DNA from: Fibrobacter succinogenes
GTDB lineage: Bacteria > Fibrobacterota > Fibrobacteria > Fibrobacterales > Fibrobacteraceae
Assembly: GCA_902771595.1 (NCBI GenBank)
Contig: CACXXH010000022.1
Location: 1-53,984 of the forward strand
Reading direction: 5' to 3'
Length of the DNA stretch: 53,984 nucleotides
Shown: positions 26,601 through 33,496 of the stretch, in pieces
Position numbering within the stretch: the stretch's first letter is position 1
Layout: every line of letters starts with the position of its first letter
Made by a program: the position numbers and the translations under genes
The notes under the pieces: generated by a model
Databases searched by the model: none
Seen by the model: only the letters and a program-made list of their open reading frames with translations
What the model was told of the DNA's origin: nothing

Positions 26601-27406
26601 ACAACAGGGGTGTCATAAAGAACGAAGGCAATACGCAGGCGAGCTTTACGGGCGGAATGATTGGCGGCGCCACCTTCTTGACTCTTTTTGAAGGCTACAG
26701 CTTCACCGATACGCTTACTGGAAGCGGTGTGGGTGCGCTTGTCTACGCAATCAATGGCAAGAGTAACATTGTGAGTACCCTTTATTATGGGGATGAAAAG
26801 CTGACTTCGCCTGCAGTTGCGGAACTTTTGAATGATCAAAGCAATATCTACGAGGATATCGAGCAAAAATCTTTCGAAGAGATGAAGGGTAGACTCGCTT
26901 TCCTTGAGGAGGCTGGCGGTATGTGGACGCTCGGGAATTGCCTCCCGAAATTGCCGTTGGATACGACCAAGACGTGTGAAGTGAACGTGGTGAAGGACTT
27001 CTTTGAGGAAGGCTTTGCCGATAGCGTGGTTTACCTCTTGGATGTGGTATATGCCCCCGATACGACAAGCGGTGAAGAACAGCATGCCGATACTACTAGC
27101 AGCGAACAACATGCAGACACTACTAGTCACGAAGAACATGCTGATACTACTAGCAGCGGGGAAAAGGAAGATCCGTCTCATGTGTTGCCGAAGGTAAAAC
27201 CGCTCCCGTTGCATATCGGCGTCCATGAACGCGATATCACGGTATCGGGATTGCAGCAGGGCTATCCGGTGCTCGTGTTTGACTTGCGCGGTCGCCTGGT
27301 GGTGTCTGCCCGCGCCCATAACGCAGAAGTGAAACTTTCTGTTCCGCATGCTGGCCGCTATCTGGTTCGCAGCGGGAAGCGGTTGGCTCTCGTGAACATC
27401 CGGTAG
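23660..27406 (+). CDS. Large secreted GLUG-repeat surface protein
   Basis: 1248 residues with a signal peptide (KKWFTLCALLALSQASFAA). More than a dozen GLUG-like blocks follow (for example YVGGIVGQLVG, VGGIAGTA, VGGLAGEI, AGGLVGWM, VGGILGSM, TGGMIGGA), which fold as a beta helix in adhesins and other surface proteins. The protein has two halves, each opening with a similar segment (LTTYEITSPEELIGFLDS; LNFTISTAEEMRTFLEIG, each followed by DGKNHTIYGL or DGKGHTVYGL), so it arose by internal duplication. Near residue 1140 lies a short HADTTS repeat. The C-terminal 70 residues (VLVFDLRGRLVV, GRYLVRSG) resemble the sorting-type domain of the other secreted proteins here. AAGGAG precedes the ATG. 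A surface adhesion role is inferred. Confidence 0.8.
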   Translation: MSKKWFTLCALLALSQASFAAWNGSAKIPEAVTEDGLTTYEITSPEELIGFLDSIVPVNKANENLRAYLKNDIVFGDDTTKLSDKRWIRNEDQDLFMGVFDGKNHTIYGLNAENSLFRMVGQSAGTVRDLNIANSSFGSDSAYEVAAIADYLHGFALNVNIINTDVVATGYAGGIAARLISSEDVFIGIFNCSVEGGSVGGGMYVGGIVGQLVGRVFNSTNSARVYFADNMKGDDISVFIGGIAGTAEIRNGSVLESCINRGDIEVTGTHFNMSVGGLAGEISGGAENLQNYGNITVKRLPLASTDVDRMEDFILVGGITGYLSRSSFFSTAVADLLNEGNINVSSEDTTVRGTIPVGGIVGQTAKTGVTNVLNRGSIEVRSGAEMIDVYAGGIIGKAPMQINPDGFVKVKNRGSVYAEGASNTYAGGLVGWMNGFPNAKYPQLRESFNYGDVQAKCSDDNANLKVGGILGSMVVMTVSDVYNRGNVSTKGNCSYKYVGGILGEGSGYLADSIKNAYSAAANVEGGEMTGALVGYLREITMPFNTYFDVSLADMSAIGDVDLRGDCPECKKTTAELKSDEMLASLNTANGTAANRQLWVRRGGYPVLTFDSVYKNDSVYFNMEEFVIPPSRIEQDTLNFTISTAEEMRTFLEIGRIFYGKYFKVELANDIVMGEDSLHLMMRKVSADTSGRCVSLQFDGKGHTVYGLDMERSMFHCLDTNALVQNLTIANSRFENNRGLSAAGLAILNDGYVRNVTIRNSLVRSDDAAAGLVVFNYKMMLDLKNVNTSVYSLGVAGGLVAYSYEAVVSGAANSGKVSGHVAGGIVGSATGFGHGLNVVSKASNTGTILVEGDSVVVGGGIVGYVLRTSLSESLNSGLVQGSADSDTIALGGIVGKADSISSFSKMGNWGRVHVISANRAYAGGLVGLFSGRTVSSGSMLYHAGGFTQSFNYGPVHVVASNDSSYAGGIIGYANNIVLQDAYNRGVIKNEGNTQASFTGGMIGGATFLTLFEGYSFTDTLTGSGVGALVYAINGKSNIVSTLYYGDEKLTSPAVAELLNDQSNIYEDIEQKSFEEMKGRLAFLEEAGGMWTLGNCLPKLPLDTTKTCEVNVVKDFFEEGFADSVVYLLDVVYAPDTTSGEEQHADTTSSEQHADTTSHEEHADTTSSGEKEDPSHVLPKVKPLPLHIGVHERDITVSGLQQGYPVLVFDLRGRLVVSARAHNAEVKLSVPHAGRYLVRSGKRLALVNIR
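27085..27160 (+). repeat. HADTTS peptide repeat
   Basis: Within the GLUG protein gene the unit encoding His-Ala-Asp-Thr-Thr-Ser plus a few residues recurs three times (CATGCCGATACTACTAGC and variants, unit about 27-30 bases). It is a flexible spacer before the C-terminal domain. Confidence 0.7.
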
Positions 27407-27430
27407 AGCCGTTGAACGCCCATTAGAATG

Positions 27431-27459
27431 ATGCTCGCCTCCGGGCGGGCATTTTTTTT
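27431..27459 (+). terminator. Rho-independent terminator after GLUG gene
   Basis: ATGCTCGCC pairs with GGCGGGCAT around a four-base loop (one G-U pair), followed by eight T. Confidence 0.85.
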
Positions 27460-27520
27460 GCATAGACTAGTAACTAATAACAAAAAAATATTCTTAGCGC
27501 CGCGAGGCGCTTTTCTATAT

Positions 27521-27537
27521 TTTACAGCAACTTTACA
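27521..27537 (+). promoter_or_regulatory. Putative Pho-box-like direct repeat
   Basis: TTTACA at 27521 and again at 27532, i.e. direct repeats with an 11-base period, the geometry of PhoB/PhoP sites. The first copy overlaps a TATATTTT promoter-like box at 27517. The same hexamer and period, in reverse orientation, lie upstream of the phoB-like gene. Confidence 0.4.
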
Positions 27538-27547
27538 AGAACAACAA

Positions 27548-27603
27548 TTTACCGCCATTAGCCCGGACCGGTGGCATGGGATGTAAAAATCCGGTAAATG
27601 GCG
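27548..27603 (+). promoter_or_regulatory. Structured leader of the first Na/Pi cotransporter gene
   Basis: Two mutually exclusive 7-bp stems are possible. CGCCATT (27553-27559) pairs with AATGGCG (27597-27603), and CCGGA (27563-27567) pairs with TCCGG (27590-27594) inside it. Alternatively TTTACCG (27548-27554) pairs with CGGTAAA (27592-27598). The element ends about 25 bases before the ATG. It could be a regulatory leader RNA; I do not recognise a known riboswitch class. Confidence 0.4.
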
Positions 27604-27627
27604 CCAACATAGGATGGCCCTATAATT

Positions 27628-29334
27628 ATGACTTGGATGGCTTTAAAGATGCTCGGGTGTCTCGCCCTGCTCATGTTCGGTATGAAGTCCATGAGTGAGG
27701 CACTTCAAAAGATGGCTGGTCCGCAGCTCAGACATGTGCTCGGTACCATGACCACAAACCGTTTCACGGGTATGCTCACCGGCATGTTCGTTACAGCCTC
27801 GGTACAAAGTTCGACCGCCACCACGTTGATGACGGTCTCTTTTGTTAATGCGGGGCTGCTCACGCTCGTGCAGGCGATTTCGATTATCCTCGGCGCCCAC
27901 ATCGGTACGACGGTTACCGCGTGGATTATGAGCCTCGGGTTCTCGTTCAACATCGCGAACTTCGTCTACCCGGCTTTCTTCATCGGCATCATTCTCGTGT
28001 ACCTAAACAAGAAGCGCGTGCTGGGCGAATTCCTGTTTGGTGTCGGCTTCCTCTTCCTCGGGCTTACCACCCTCAAGGAAACGGGCTTTACCGTGGTGCA
28101 AGACCCGGCGGCAAGCGCTTCCATCAGCGCCTTCTTTGCCCGCTTCAGCGACCCGAACTTCTTCAACTCGCTGTTCTTCCTTGTGATGGGTACGGTGCTT
28201 ACCCTGTGCGTGCAGTCGTCCGCGGCCATCATGGCCATCACGATGATCCTCTGCTCTACCGGCGTGCTCCACATCGACCAGGGCATCATGCTTGTGCTCG
28301 GTGAGAACATCGGTACTACGATTACGGCTAACATCGTGGCGCTCTCCGCCAATACGCAGGCGCGCCGTGCAGCACTCGCTCACTTTACCATCAACGTCAT
28401 CGGCGTATGCTGGGTAATCATCGTGCTCAAGTGGTTCCTCGCTGCCGTTTGCCACGTGGTCGGTTTCGACCTCAACATTCACATGGGTGAACCGGGTTAC
28501 GAGAAGAACCTCGCGAAGATTTCCGTGGTGCTCGCGACGTTCCACTCCGCGTTCAACGTGTCGAATACCTTCTTGCAGATTTGGTTCATCAAGTTCATCG
28601 AGAAGTTCGTGTGCAAGGTCATCAAGCCCAAGAAATCAGAAGAAGAAGAGGATTCCCGCCTGCACTTCATCAGCTCTGGCTTGATGGGTACTCCGGAACT
28701 TTCGCTTCTCGAGGCCCGCAAGGAAATCAGCCTGTTCGCGACCCGCACCCGCAAGATGTTCAACTTCGTGCCCGACTTGCTCGAGATGAAGGAAGAGAAC
28801 GATTTCGTGAAACTGTTCGCCCGCATCGAGAAGTACGAGGGCATCAGCGACAACATGGAAATTGAAATCGCGAAGTACTTGAACCAGGTTTCTGAAGGCC
28901 GTCTGAGTCCGGAAAGTAAGACCACCATCCAGGCGATGCTCAGGGAGATTTCTGAAATCGAAAGCATCGGCGATTCCTGCTACAACATGGCTCGCGCGAT
29001 CAACCGCAAGTTCCGCAGCAAGGAAGATTTCACCGCTGAACAGTACGAACACATCAGGCACATCATGCACCTTTGCGACAAGGCGCTCGAACACATGATT
29101 GCCGTACTTGACGATGCCCAGCAGGTGGATGTGAATCACACGCTGAACATGGAAAACGAAATCAACGATTACCGCAAGCTTCTGAAAGAGAAGAATATCG
29201 CCGATATCGAAAACCAGAAGTACAGTTACCAGATGGGCGTGCACTACATGGACGTGGTGAACGACTGCGAAAAGCTTGGCGACTACGTGGTGAACGTGGT
29301 CGAGGCGCATGCCAACAGGAAGTTCTCGACCTAA
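27628..29334 (+). CDS. Na/Pi cotransporter family protein with PhoU-like C-terminal domain (copy 1)
   Basis: 568 residues. The N-terminal half has the duplicated Na/Pi cotransporter motif: QSSTATTLMTVSFVNAG near residue 60 and QSSAAIMAITMILCSTG near residue 200, within about eight helices; GTTVTAWIM and GTTITANIV follow the two copies. From about residue 345 a helical PhoU-like domain follows (LFARIEKYEGISDNMEIEI, GDYVVNVVEAHANRKFST). It imports phosphate with sodium in the inner membrane. It is followed by a terminator and then the phoB-like gene. The copy at 31575 has the same length and similar sequence. Confidence 0.9.
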   Translation: MTWMALKMLGCLALLMFGMKSMSEALQKMAGPQLRHVLGTMTTNRFTGMLTGMFVTASVQSSTATTLMTVSFVNAGLLTLVQAISIILGAHIGTTVTAWIMSLGFSFNIANFVYPAFFIGIILVYLNKKRVLGEFLFGVGFLFLGLTTLKETGFTVVQDPAASASISAFFARFSDPNFFNSLFFLVMGTVLTLCVQSSAAIMAITMILCSTGVLHIDQGIMLVLGENIGTTITANIVALSANTQARRAALAHFTINVIGVCWVIIVLKWFLAAVCHVVGFDLNIHMGEPGYEKNLAKISVVLATFHSAFNVSNTFLQIWFIKFIEKFVCKVIKPKKSEEEEDSRLHFISSGLMGTPELSLLEARKEISLFATRTRKMFNFVPDLLEMKEENDFVKLFARIEKYEGISDNMEIEIAKYLNQVSEGRLSPESKTTIQAMLREISEIESIGDSCYNMARAINRKFRSKEDFTAEQYEHIRHIMHLCDKALEHMIAVLDDAQQVDVNHTLNMENEINDYRKLLKEKNIADIENQKYSYQMGVHYMDVVNDCEKLGDYVVNVVEAHANRKFST

Positions 29335-29391
29335 TGTTGTACCGAAGCGCTGCCGTGCGCAAGCACAAGTGCGTCCATCAGTTTTTTTGTG

Positions 29392-29419
29392 CGCCGTACT
29401 CATGTACGGCGTTTTTTTT
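29392..29419 (+). terminator. Rho-independent terminator after first Na/Pi gene
   Basis: CGCCGTAC pairs perfectly with GTACGGCG around a four-base loop, followed by eight T. Confidence 0.9.
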
Positions 29420-29423
29420 GTTT

Positions 29424-29440
29424 TGTAAAATCCATGTAAA
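29424..29440 (+). promoter_or_regulatory. Putative Pho-box-like direct repeat before phoB-like gene
   Basis: TGTAAA at 29424 and 29435, an 11-base period, with a weaker third half-site at 29446. It lies about 60 bases upstream of a TATCTTGA box (29502) that could be the -7 element of the regulator operon. Confidence 0.4.
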
Positions 29441-29530
29441 GCACAAATAAAACCTTTGCGAAGCCTTTGTTTTAAGTATTGCATTGACTATGATGACTTT
29501 TTATCTTGATAAAGGGAAAATCCGCAAACT

Positions 29531-30214
29531 ATGAATACGATTTACATTGTTGAAGACGATTCCGAAATTCGCGAACTGGAAGCTTACGCACTTAAGAGTA
29601 GCGGTTTCGATGTGAACGCTTTCGACTGCGGTAAGGTCATGGACGAAGCCGTCAAGACTTGCGTGCCGGACTTGTTTATCCTCGACATCATGTTGCCGGG
29701 AGAAGATGGCCTCAGCATATTGAGGCGTCTCCGCGCTCAGGAAAATACCAGGAGCGTTCCTGTCATCATGATTACCGCCAAGGGCTCGGAAATCGATAAG
29801 GTAAAGGGGCTCGACGCGGGAGCGGATGATTACATCGCGAAGCCTTTCGGTATTCTGGAATTTATTTCTCGCGTGAAGGCGTTGCTCCGCCGCTCGGGTC
29901 GCCTGAATGCCGACCCCGGGGAACAGAAATCCCTGTCGCTCGGCGGAGTCCTCATTGACGAGGGCAAGCGCGCCGTTACCGCCGGTGGCGAGAATGTGGA
30001 ACTGACCTACAAGGAATATGAGCTCCTGAAACTTCTCGTGTCGGACCCGGGGCTTGTCTTTTCGAGGCAGCAGATTCTTGAAAAAATCTGGGGCATCGAT
30101 TTCAAGATGGACACGCGGACGGTCGATATGCATATCAAGACTCTCCGGCAGAAACTGGGAGCGTGCGGCGCGATTATTCAGACGGTACGCAATGTGGGGT
30201 ACAAGGCGCAATGA
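29531..30214 (+). CDS. PhoB-like OmpR-family response regulator
   Basis: 227 residues. The receiver domain (1-120) has acidic pocket residues in VEDD, phospho-acceptor Asp52 in LFILDIMLPGEDG, MITAKG (switch Thr), and the Lys of AKPFG. The OmpR-type winged helix (about 135-227) shows ELTYKEYELLKLL, FSRQQILEKIWG and RTVDMHIKTLRQKLG. Its place between two Na/Pi transporters and in front of a PhoR-like kinase supports a phosphate-response role. The stop overlaps the kinase start by four bases (ATGA). Confidence 0.9.
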   Translation: MNTIYIVEDDSEIRELEAYALKSSGFDVNAFDCGKVMDEAVKTCVPDLFILDIMLPGEDGLSILRRLRAQENTRSVPVIMITAKGSEIDKVKGLDAGADDYIAKPFGILEFISRVKALLRRSGRLNADPGEQKSLSLGGVLIDEGKRAVTAGGENVELTYKEYELLKLLVSDPGLVFSRQQILEKIWGIDFKMDTRTVDMHIKTLRQKLGACGAIIQTVRNVGYKAQ

Positions 30215-31578
30215 AGGGCCGCATAAGGTATAGCTTGATCTATATGGGGGTGGTTGCGGCCCTGTTTGCGGTCTACTTTACAATGCGGGTTTTCGAAGGC
30301 GAAATGGCTGGCCAGCTCAAGAGCCAGTTGCGCGAGAACTTGCGCCTGATAGAGACGGCTTACGTTATCGACACTCTCGGTAGTGAACCCCAGACGCTTG
30401 CGAAATTTGCAAGCAAGGATCTCCGCATAACGCTCATCGATTCTAAGGGCGGAATCCTTTACGATAGCGACGCCGAAGCGGTCAAGATGGAAAACCACAA
30501 CGACCGCGAAGAGGTCATTGATGCCTTTGCGAAGGGCGTCGGCGAAGACTTGCGCTATTCTTCTACTTTGCAGGCGAAGGTGTTTTACTTTGCCAAGCGG
30601 CTGAATGATGGCAACGTGTTGCGACTCGGAATGCGCCAGGCGAACTTGCAGCAGGTGTTTTCCAAGACGGTTCCGTACCTCATTGTGCTGCTTGCGGCCA
30701 TTGTCGCCGCGTCCATCTTGATTGCGATTGGGCTTAGCAGGGCGTTCATCAGTCCGCTCCAGAAGCTGGTGGACCAGCTGGGCACACCCGAATTGATGAA
30801 CATCGAGAACGTGTACAAGGAAATCGCGCCCCTTGTCAATACCATCCGCAAACAGGACCTTGAGCTGCAATTGACCATTGAGCAGCTCTCGAATGAAAAG
30901 CAGAAGATCACGCACCTGAAGGACGAGTTCACGGCGAATGCTTCGCACGAGCTGAAGACTCCCTTGACCTCCATTTCGGGCTATGCGGAACTTATCGAGA
31001 ACGGCATAGCGAAACCTGAAGATGTCAAGGTGTTTGCGGGCAAGATCCACAAGGAAGCGCTTCGCCTGCAGTCCATCGCGAACGACATCATCACGCTTTC
31101 GAAGCTGGACGGCCAGCAGGGCGAACTGTTCAATCTTAGCGAGAAAGTCAAGCTCTGGAACGTGGCGCACGGCTGTGTCGAAAGCCTTAGCCTGAACGCG
31201 AACAAGAAATCCGTGCTTCTTTCGCTGAAAGGCAATAAGGCTGCGGAAATCCAGGGAAACTCGAAACTGCTTTATGAGATGGTCTTTAACTTAGTGGATA
31301 ACGCCATTCGCTATACGGAGCCGGGCGGCAAGGTTTCTGTGGTTGTGGAACCGGGCGCCATCGTGGTGAAGGATACCGGAATCGGAATTCCGGAAGAAAG
31401 CCAGTCGCGTATCTTTGAACGCTTTTATCGCGTAGACAAGAGCCGTTCCAAGGAAACCGGCGGAACGGGGCTCGGGCTTGCGATTGTAAAGCACATAGCG
31501 GAAGTTCTCCACGCAACGATTCACCTGAATTCGACCTTAGGGATTGGGACCGAAGTCAGGATTGGTTTTAAAGTATGA
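30211..31578 (+). CDS. PhoR-like sensor histidine kinase
   Basis: 455 residues. Transmembrane helix at about 6-25 (LIYMGVVAALFAVYF), a periplasmic sensor region of about 120 residues, and a second helix near 150-175 (VPYLIVLLAAIVAASILIAI). A linker follows, then the HisKA box (ASHELKTPLTSISGYAELIE), N box (MVFNLVDNAIRYTEPGG), G1 (VKDTGIGIPEES), F box (IFERFYRVDKSRS) and G2 (GGTGLGLAIVKHIAE). It starts at 30211 because the ATGA overlap couples it to the regulator. Its 3' end overlaps the second Na/Pi gene by four bases, so regulator, kinase and transporter form one operon. Phosphate is the likely, not proven, signal. Confidence 0.9.
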   Translation: MKGRIRYSLIYMGVVAALFAVYFTMRVFEGEMAGQLKSQLRENLRLIETAYVIDTLGSEPQTLAKFASKDLRITLIDSKGGILYDSDAEAVKMENHNDREEVIDAFAKGVGEDLRYSSTLQAKVFYFAKRLNDGNVLRLGMRQANLQQVFSKTVPYLIVLLAAIVAASILIAIGLSRAFISPLQKLVDQLGTPELMNIENVYKEIAPLVNTIRKQDLELQLTIEQLSNEKQKITHLKDEFTANASHELKTPLTSISGYAELIENGIAKPEDVKVFAGKIHKEALRLQSIANDIITLSKLDGQQGELFNLSEKVKLWNVAHGCVESLSLNANKKSVLLSLKGNKAAEIQGNSKLLYEMVFNLVDNAIRYTEPGGKVSVVVEPGAIVVKDTGIGIPEESQSRIFERFYRVDKSRSKETGGTGLGLAIVKHIAEVLHATIHLNSTLGIGTEVRIGFKV

Positions 31579-33281
31579 TTCTTGCAATTCTTAAAATGAT
31601 TGGCTGCCTTGCGCTCCTCATGTTCGGCATGAAGACGATGAGCGAAGGCTTGCAGAAACTCACCGGCGGGCACCTCCGCGCAGTCCTTGGCACTATGACC
31701 AAGCATCGCCTGGGCGGGCTCCTTACGGGTACGTTTGTTACGGCTGCCGTGCAGTCTTCGACGGCGACTACCGTCATGACCGTTAGCTTCGTTAATGCTG
31801 GCCTGCTTACGCTTTTGCAGGCCATTCCTGTTATCATGGGCGCGAACATCGGTACTACCGTCACGGCGTGGATCATGTCGGTATTCGGATTCCAGTTCAA
31901 CATGAGCAGTTTCGTGTGGCCGTTCTTCGGGCTCGGCATCGTACTTTCGTACGTGCGCAAGAACAGCGTGAAGAGCTTCGGTGAATTCGTGTTCGGCTTT
32001 GCGTTCATGTTCTTGGGCCTCACGACGCTCCGCGAAAACGCCGTGGCGATGGACCTCTCGCATAACCAGGCGGTTATCAACTTCTTCGCGTCTACCGGCG
32101 GCTGGGGCATTTTGAGCACGCTTCTCTTTTTGCTTCTGGGCGGCGTCTTGACGATGTGCGTGCAGTCCTCTGCCGCCATCATGGCGATTACGCTTATTTT
32201 GTGCAGCAGCGGCGTGCTCCCGATTTATCAGGGCATCGCGCTCGTGATGGGTGAAAATATCGGTACCACGGTCACCTCGAACCTTGCGGCGCTTTCGGCG
32301 AGTACGCAGGCGCGGCGAGCGGCTTTGGCGCACATGCTCTTCAACGTGTTTGGCGTGGTGTGGGTGCTCATCATATTCCACCCGTTCGTGAACATGGTTT
32401 GCCATGTGGTGGGTTTCGATCCGAACTTCGTGCCGCAAACCGAAGAAGAAATTGCGCGTGCGAGCGTGCGCGTGACTTATGCGCTTTCCGGATTCCATAC
32501 GGCGTTCAACCTCTGCAACGTGGCAATCCTCATCTGGTTTATCAAGCCGATGGAAAAACTCATCTGCAAGATTATTCGCGAGAAGGTGGACCCCGAAGAT
32601 TTCAGCATCAAGTTCATCAGCGGCGGCCTCATGAGTACCGCGGAACTTTCGCTTTTCGAAGCCCGCAAGGAAATCAACCTGTTCGCCGAACGCACGCTCA
32701 AGATGTTCCGTTTTATACCTGAACTCCTCAGGCTAAAAGATGAAGCTGCCTTCGTGAAGCTTTTCGCTCGCATCGAGAAGTACGAAAGCATCAGCGACAA
32801 GCTGGAAATGGAAATCGGCAAGTATTTGAATAAAGTGAGCGAAGGCCGCCTGAGTCCCGAAAGTAAGACCAAGTTGCAGTGCATGCTCAAGGAAATTTCT
32901 GAAATAGAGAGCATCGGCGACGCCTGCTACAACATGGCCCGCGTTCTGAATCGCAAGTTCAGGTGCGGCGAGGACTATACCGAGGAACAGTACCACCGTA
33001 TTGATTCCATGATTCAGCTTTGTGACCGTGCCATGGTCCAGATGATCGATCTTGTCGAGAGCAAGCCGGGGGCGAGCTCGAGGGCGGTCCAGACGCTTGA
33101 ATCCGAAATCAATGATTATCGCAAGATGCTCAAGGAACTGAACGTGAACGACCTGAACGCGCAGCGCTACAGCTACCAGATGGGCGTGCACTACATGGAC
33201 CTGATAAACGACTGCGAAAAACTCGGCGACTATGTGGTGAATGTGGTCGAGGCGCATGTTAATAAGAAATTTTCTACATAA
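31575..33281 (+). CDS. Na/Pi cotransporter family protein with PhoU-like C-terminal domain (copy 2)
   Basis: 568 residues, the same length as the copy at 27628 and closely similar through the protein. Motifs: QSSTATTVMTVSFVNAG and QSSAAIMAITLILCSSG in the membrane half, then LFARIEKYESISDKLEMEI and GDYVVNVVEAHVNKKFST in the PhoU-like half. It is coupled to the kinase gene by an ATGA overlap, while copy 1 stands on its own upstream with its own terminator. The two copies may therefore be expressed differently. Confidence 0.9.
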   Translation: MILAILKMIGCLALLMFGMKTMSEGLQKLTGGHLRAVLGTMTKHRLGGLLTGTFVTAAVQSSTATTVMTVSFVNAGLLTLLQAIPVIMGANIGTTVTAWIMSVFGFQFNMSSFVWPFFGLGIVLSYVRKNSVKSFGEFVFGFAFMFLGLTTLRENAVAMDLSHNQAVINFFASTGGWGILSTLLFLLLGGVLTMCVQSSAAIMAITLILCSSGVLPIYQGIALVMGENIGTTVTSNLAALSASTQARRAALAHMLFNVFGVVWVLIIFHPFVNMVCHVVGFDPNFVPQTEEEIARASVRVTYALSGFHTAFNLCNVAILIWFIKPMEKLICKIIREKVDPEDFSIKFISGGLMSTAELSLFEARKEINLFAERTLKMFRFIPELLRLKDEAAFVKLFARIEKYESISDKLEMEIGKYLNKVSEGRLSPESKTKLQCMLKEISEIESIGDACYNMARVLNRKFRCGEDYTEEQYHRIDSMIQLCDRAMVQMIDLVESKPGASSRAVQTLESEINDYRKMLKELNVNDLNAQRYSYQMGVHYMDLINDCEKLGDYVVNVVEAHVNKKFST

Positions 33282-33284
33282 GAC

Positions 33285-33387
33285 AATTTGCCTATAAACG
33301 TCGCGATGCGGCGTCATGCTCGCACTCGCCGTACTAGTTGTACGGCTTCGGTTCGCATTCCTGGTCTCGCTCGTTTCTAGGCAAATT
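33285..33387. repeat. Palindromic element after second Na/Pi gene
   Basis: The outer arms AATTTGCCTA (33285-33294) and TAGGCAAATT (33378-33387) are perfect inverted repeats. Inside are GCCGTAC/GTACGGC (33328-33346) and a 5-bp ATGCG/CGCAT pair. No T-run follows. It may act in mRNA 3' end protection or be a mobile palindrome. Confidence 0.55.
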
Positions 33388-33401
33388 TTGGCAATTGGTA
33401 G

Positions 33402-33481
33402 ACGTCACACCGCAGTCGCAAAGCGACAAGTGTGTCCATGGATGCTCTTGTCGCGCCCGAGGCGCGCCTGCGGCATGACGT
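33402..33481. repeat. Three-way-junction palindromic element
   Basis: The outer stem is ACGTCA-ca-CCGCA (33402-33414) with TGCGG-ca-TGACGT (33469-33481), 11 pairs around a symmetric CA/CA internal loop. Hairpin A is GCGACAAG/CTTGTCGC (33423-33430, 33447-33454); hairpin B is CGCGCC/GGCGCG (33452-33466), sharing a few bases with A. It is immediately 3' of the lipoprotein gene stop (33497, minus strand), so it may be part of its mRNA end. Confidence 0.55.
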
Positions 33482-33496
33482 TAGTAGTAAGATTTT

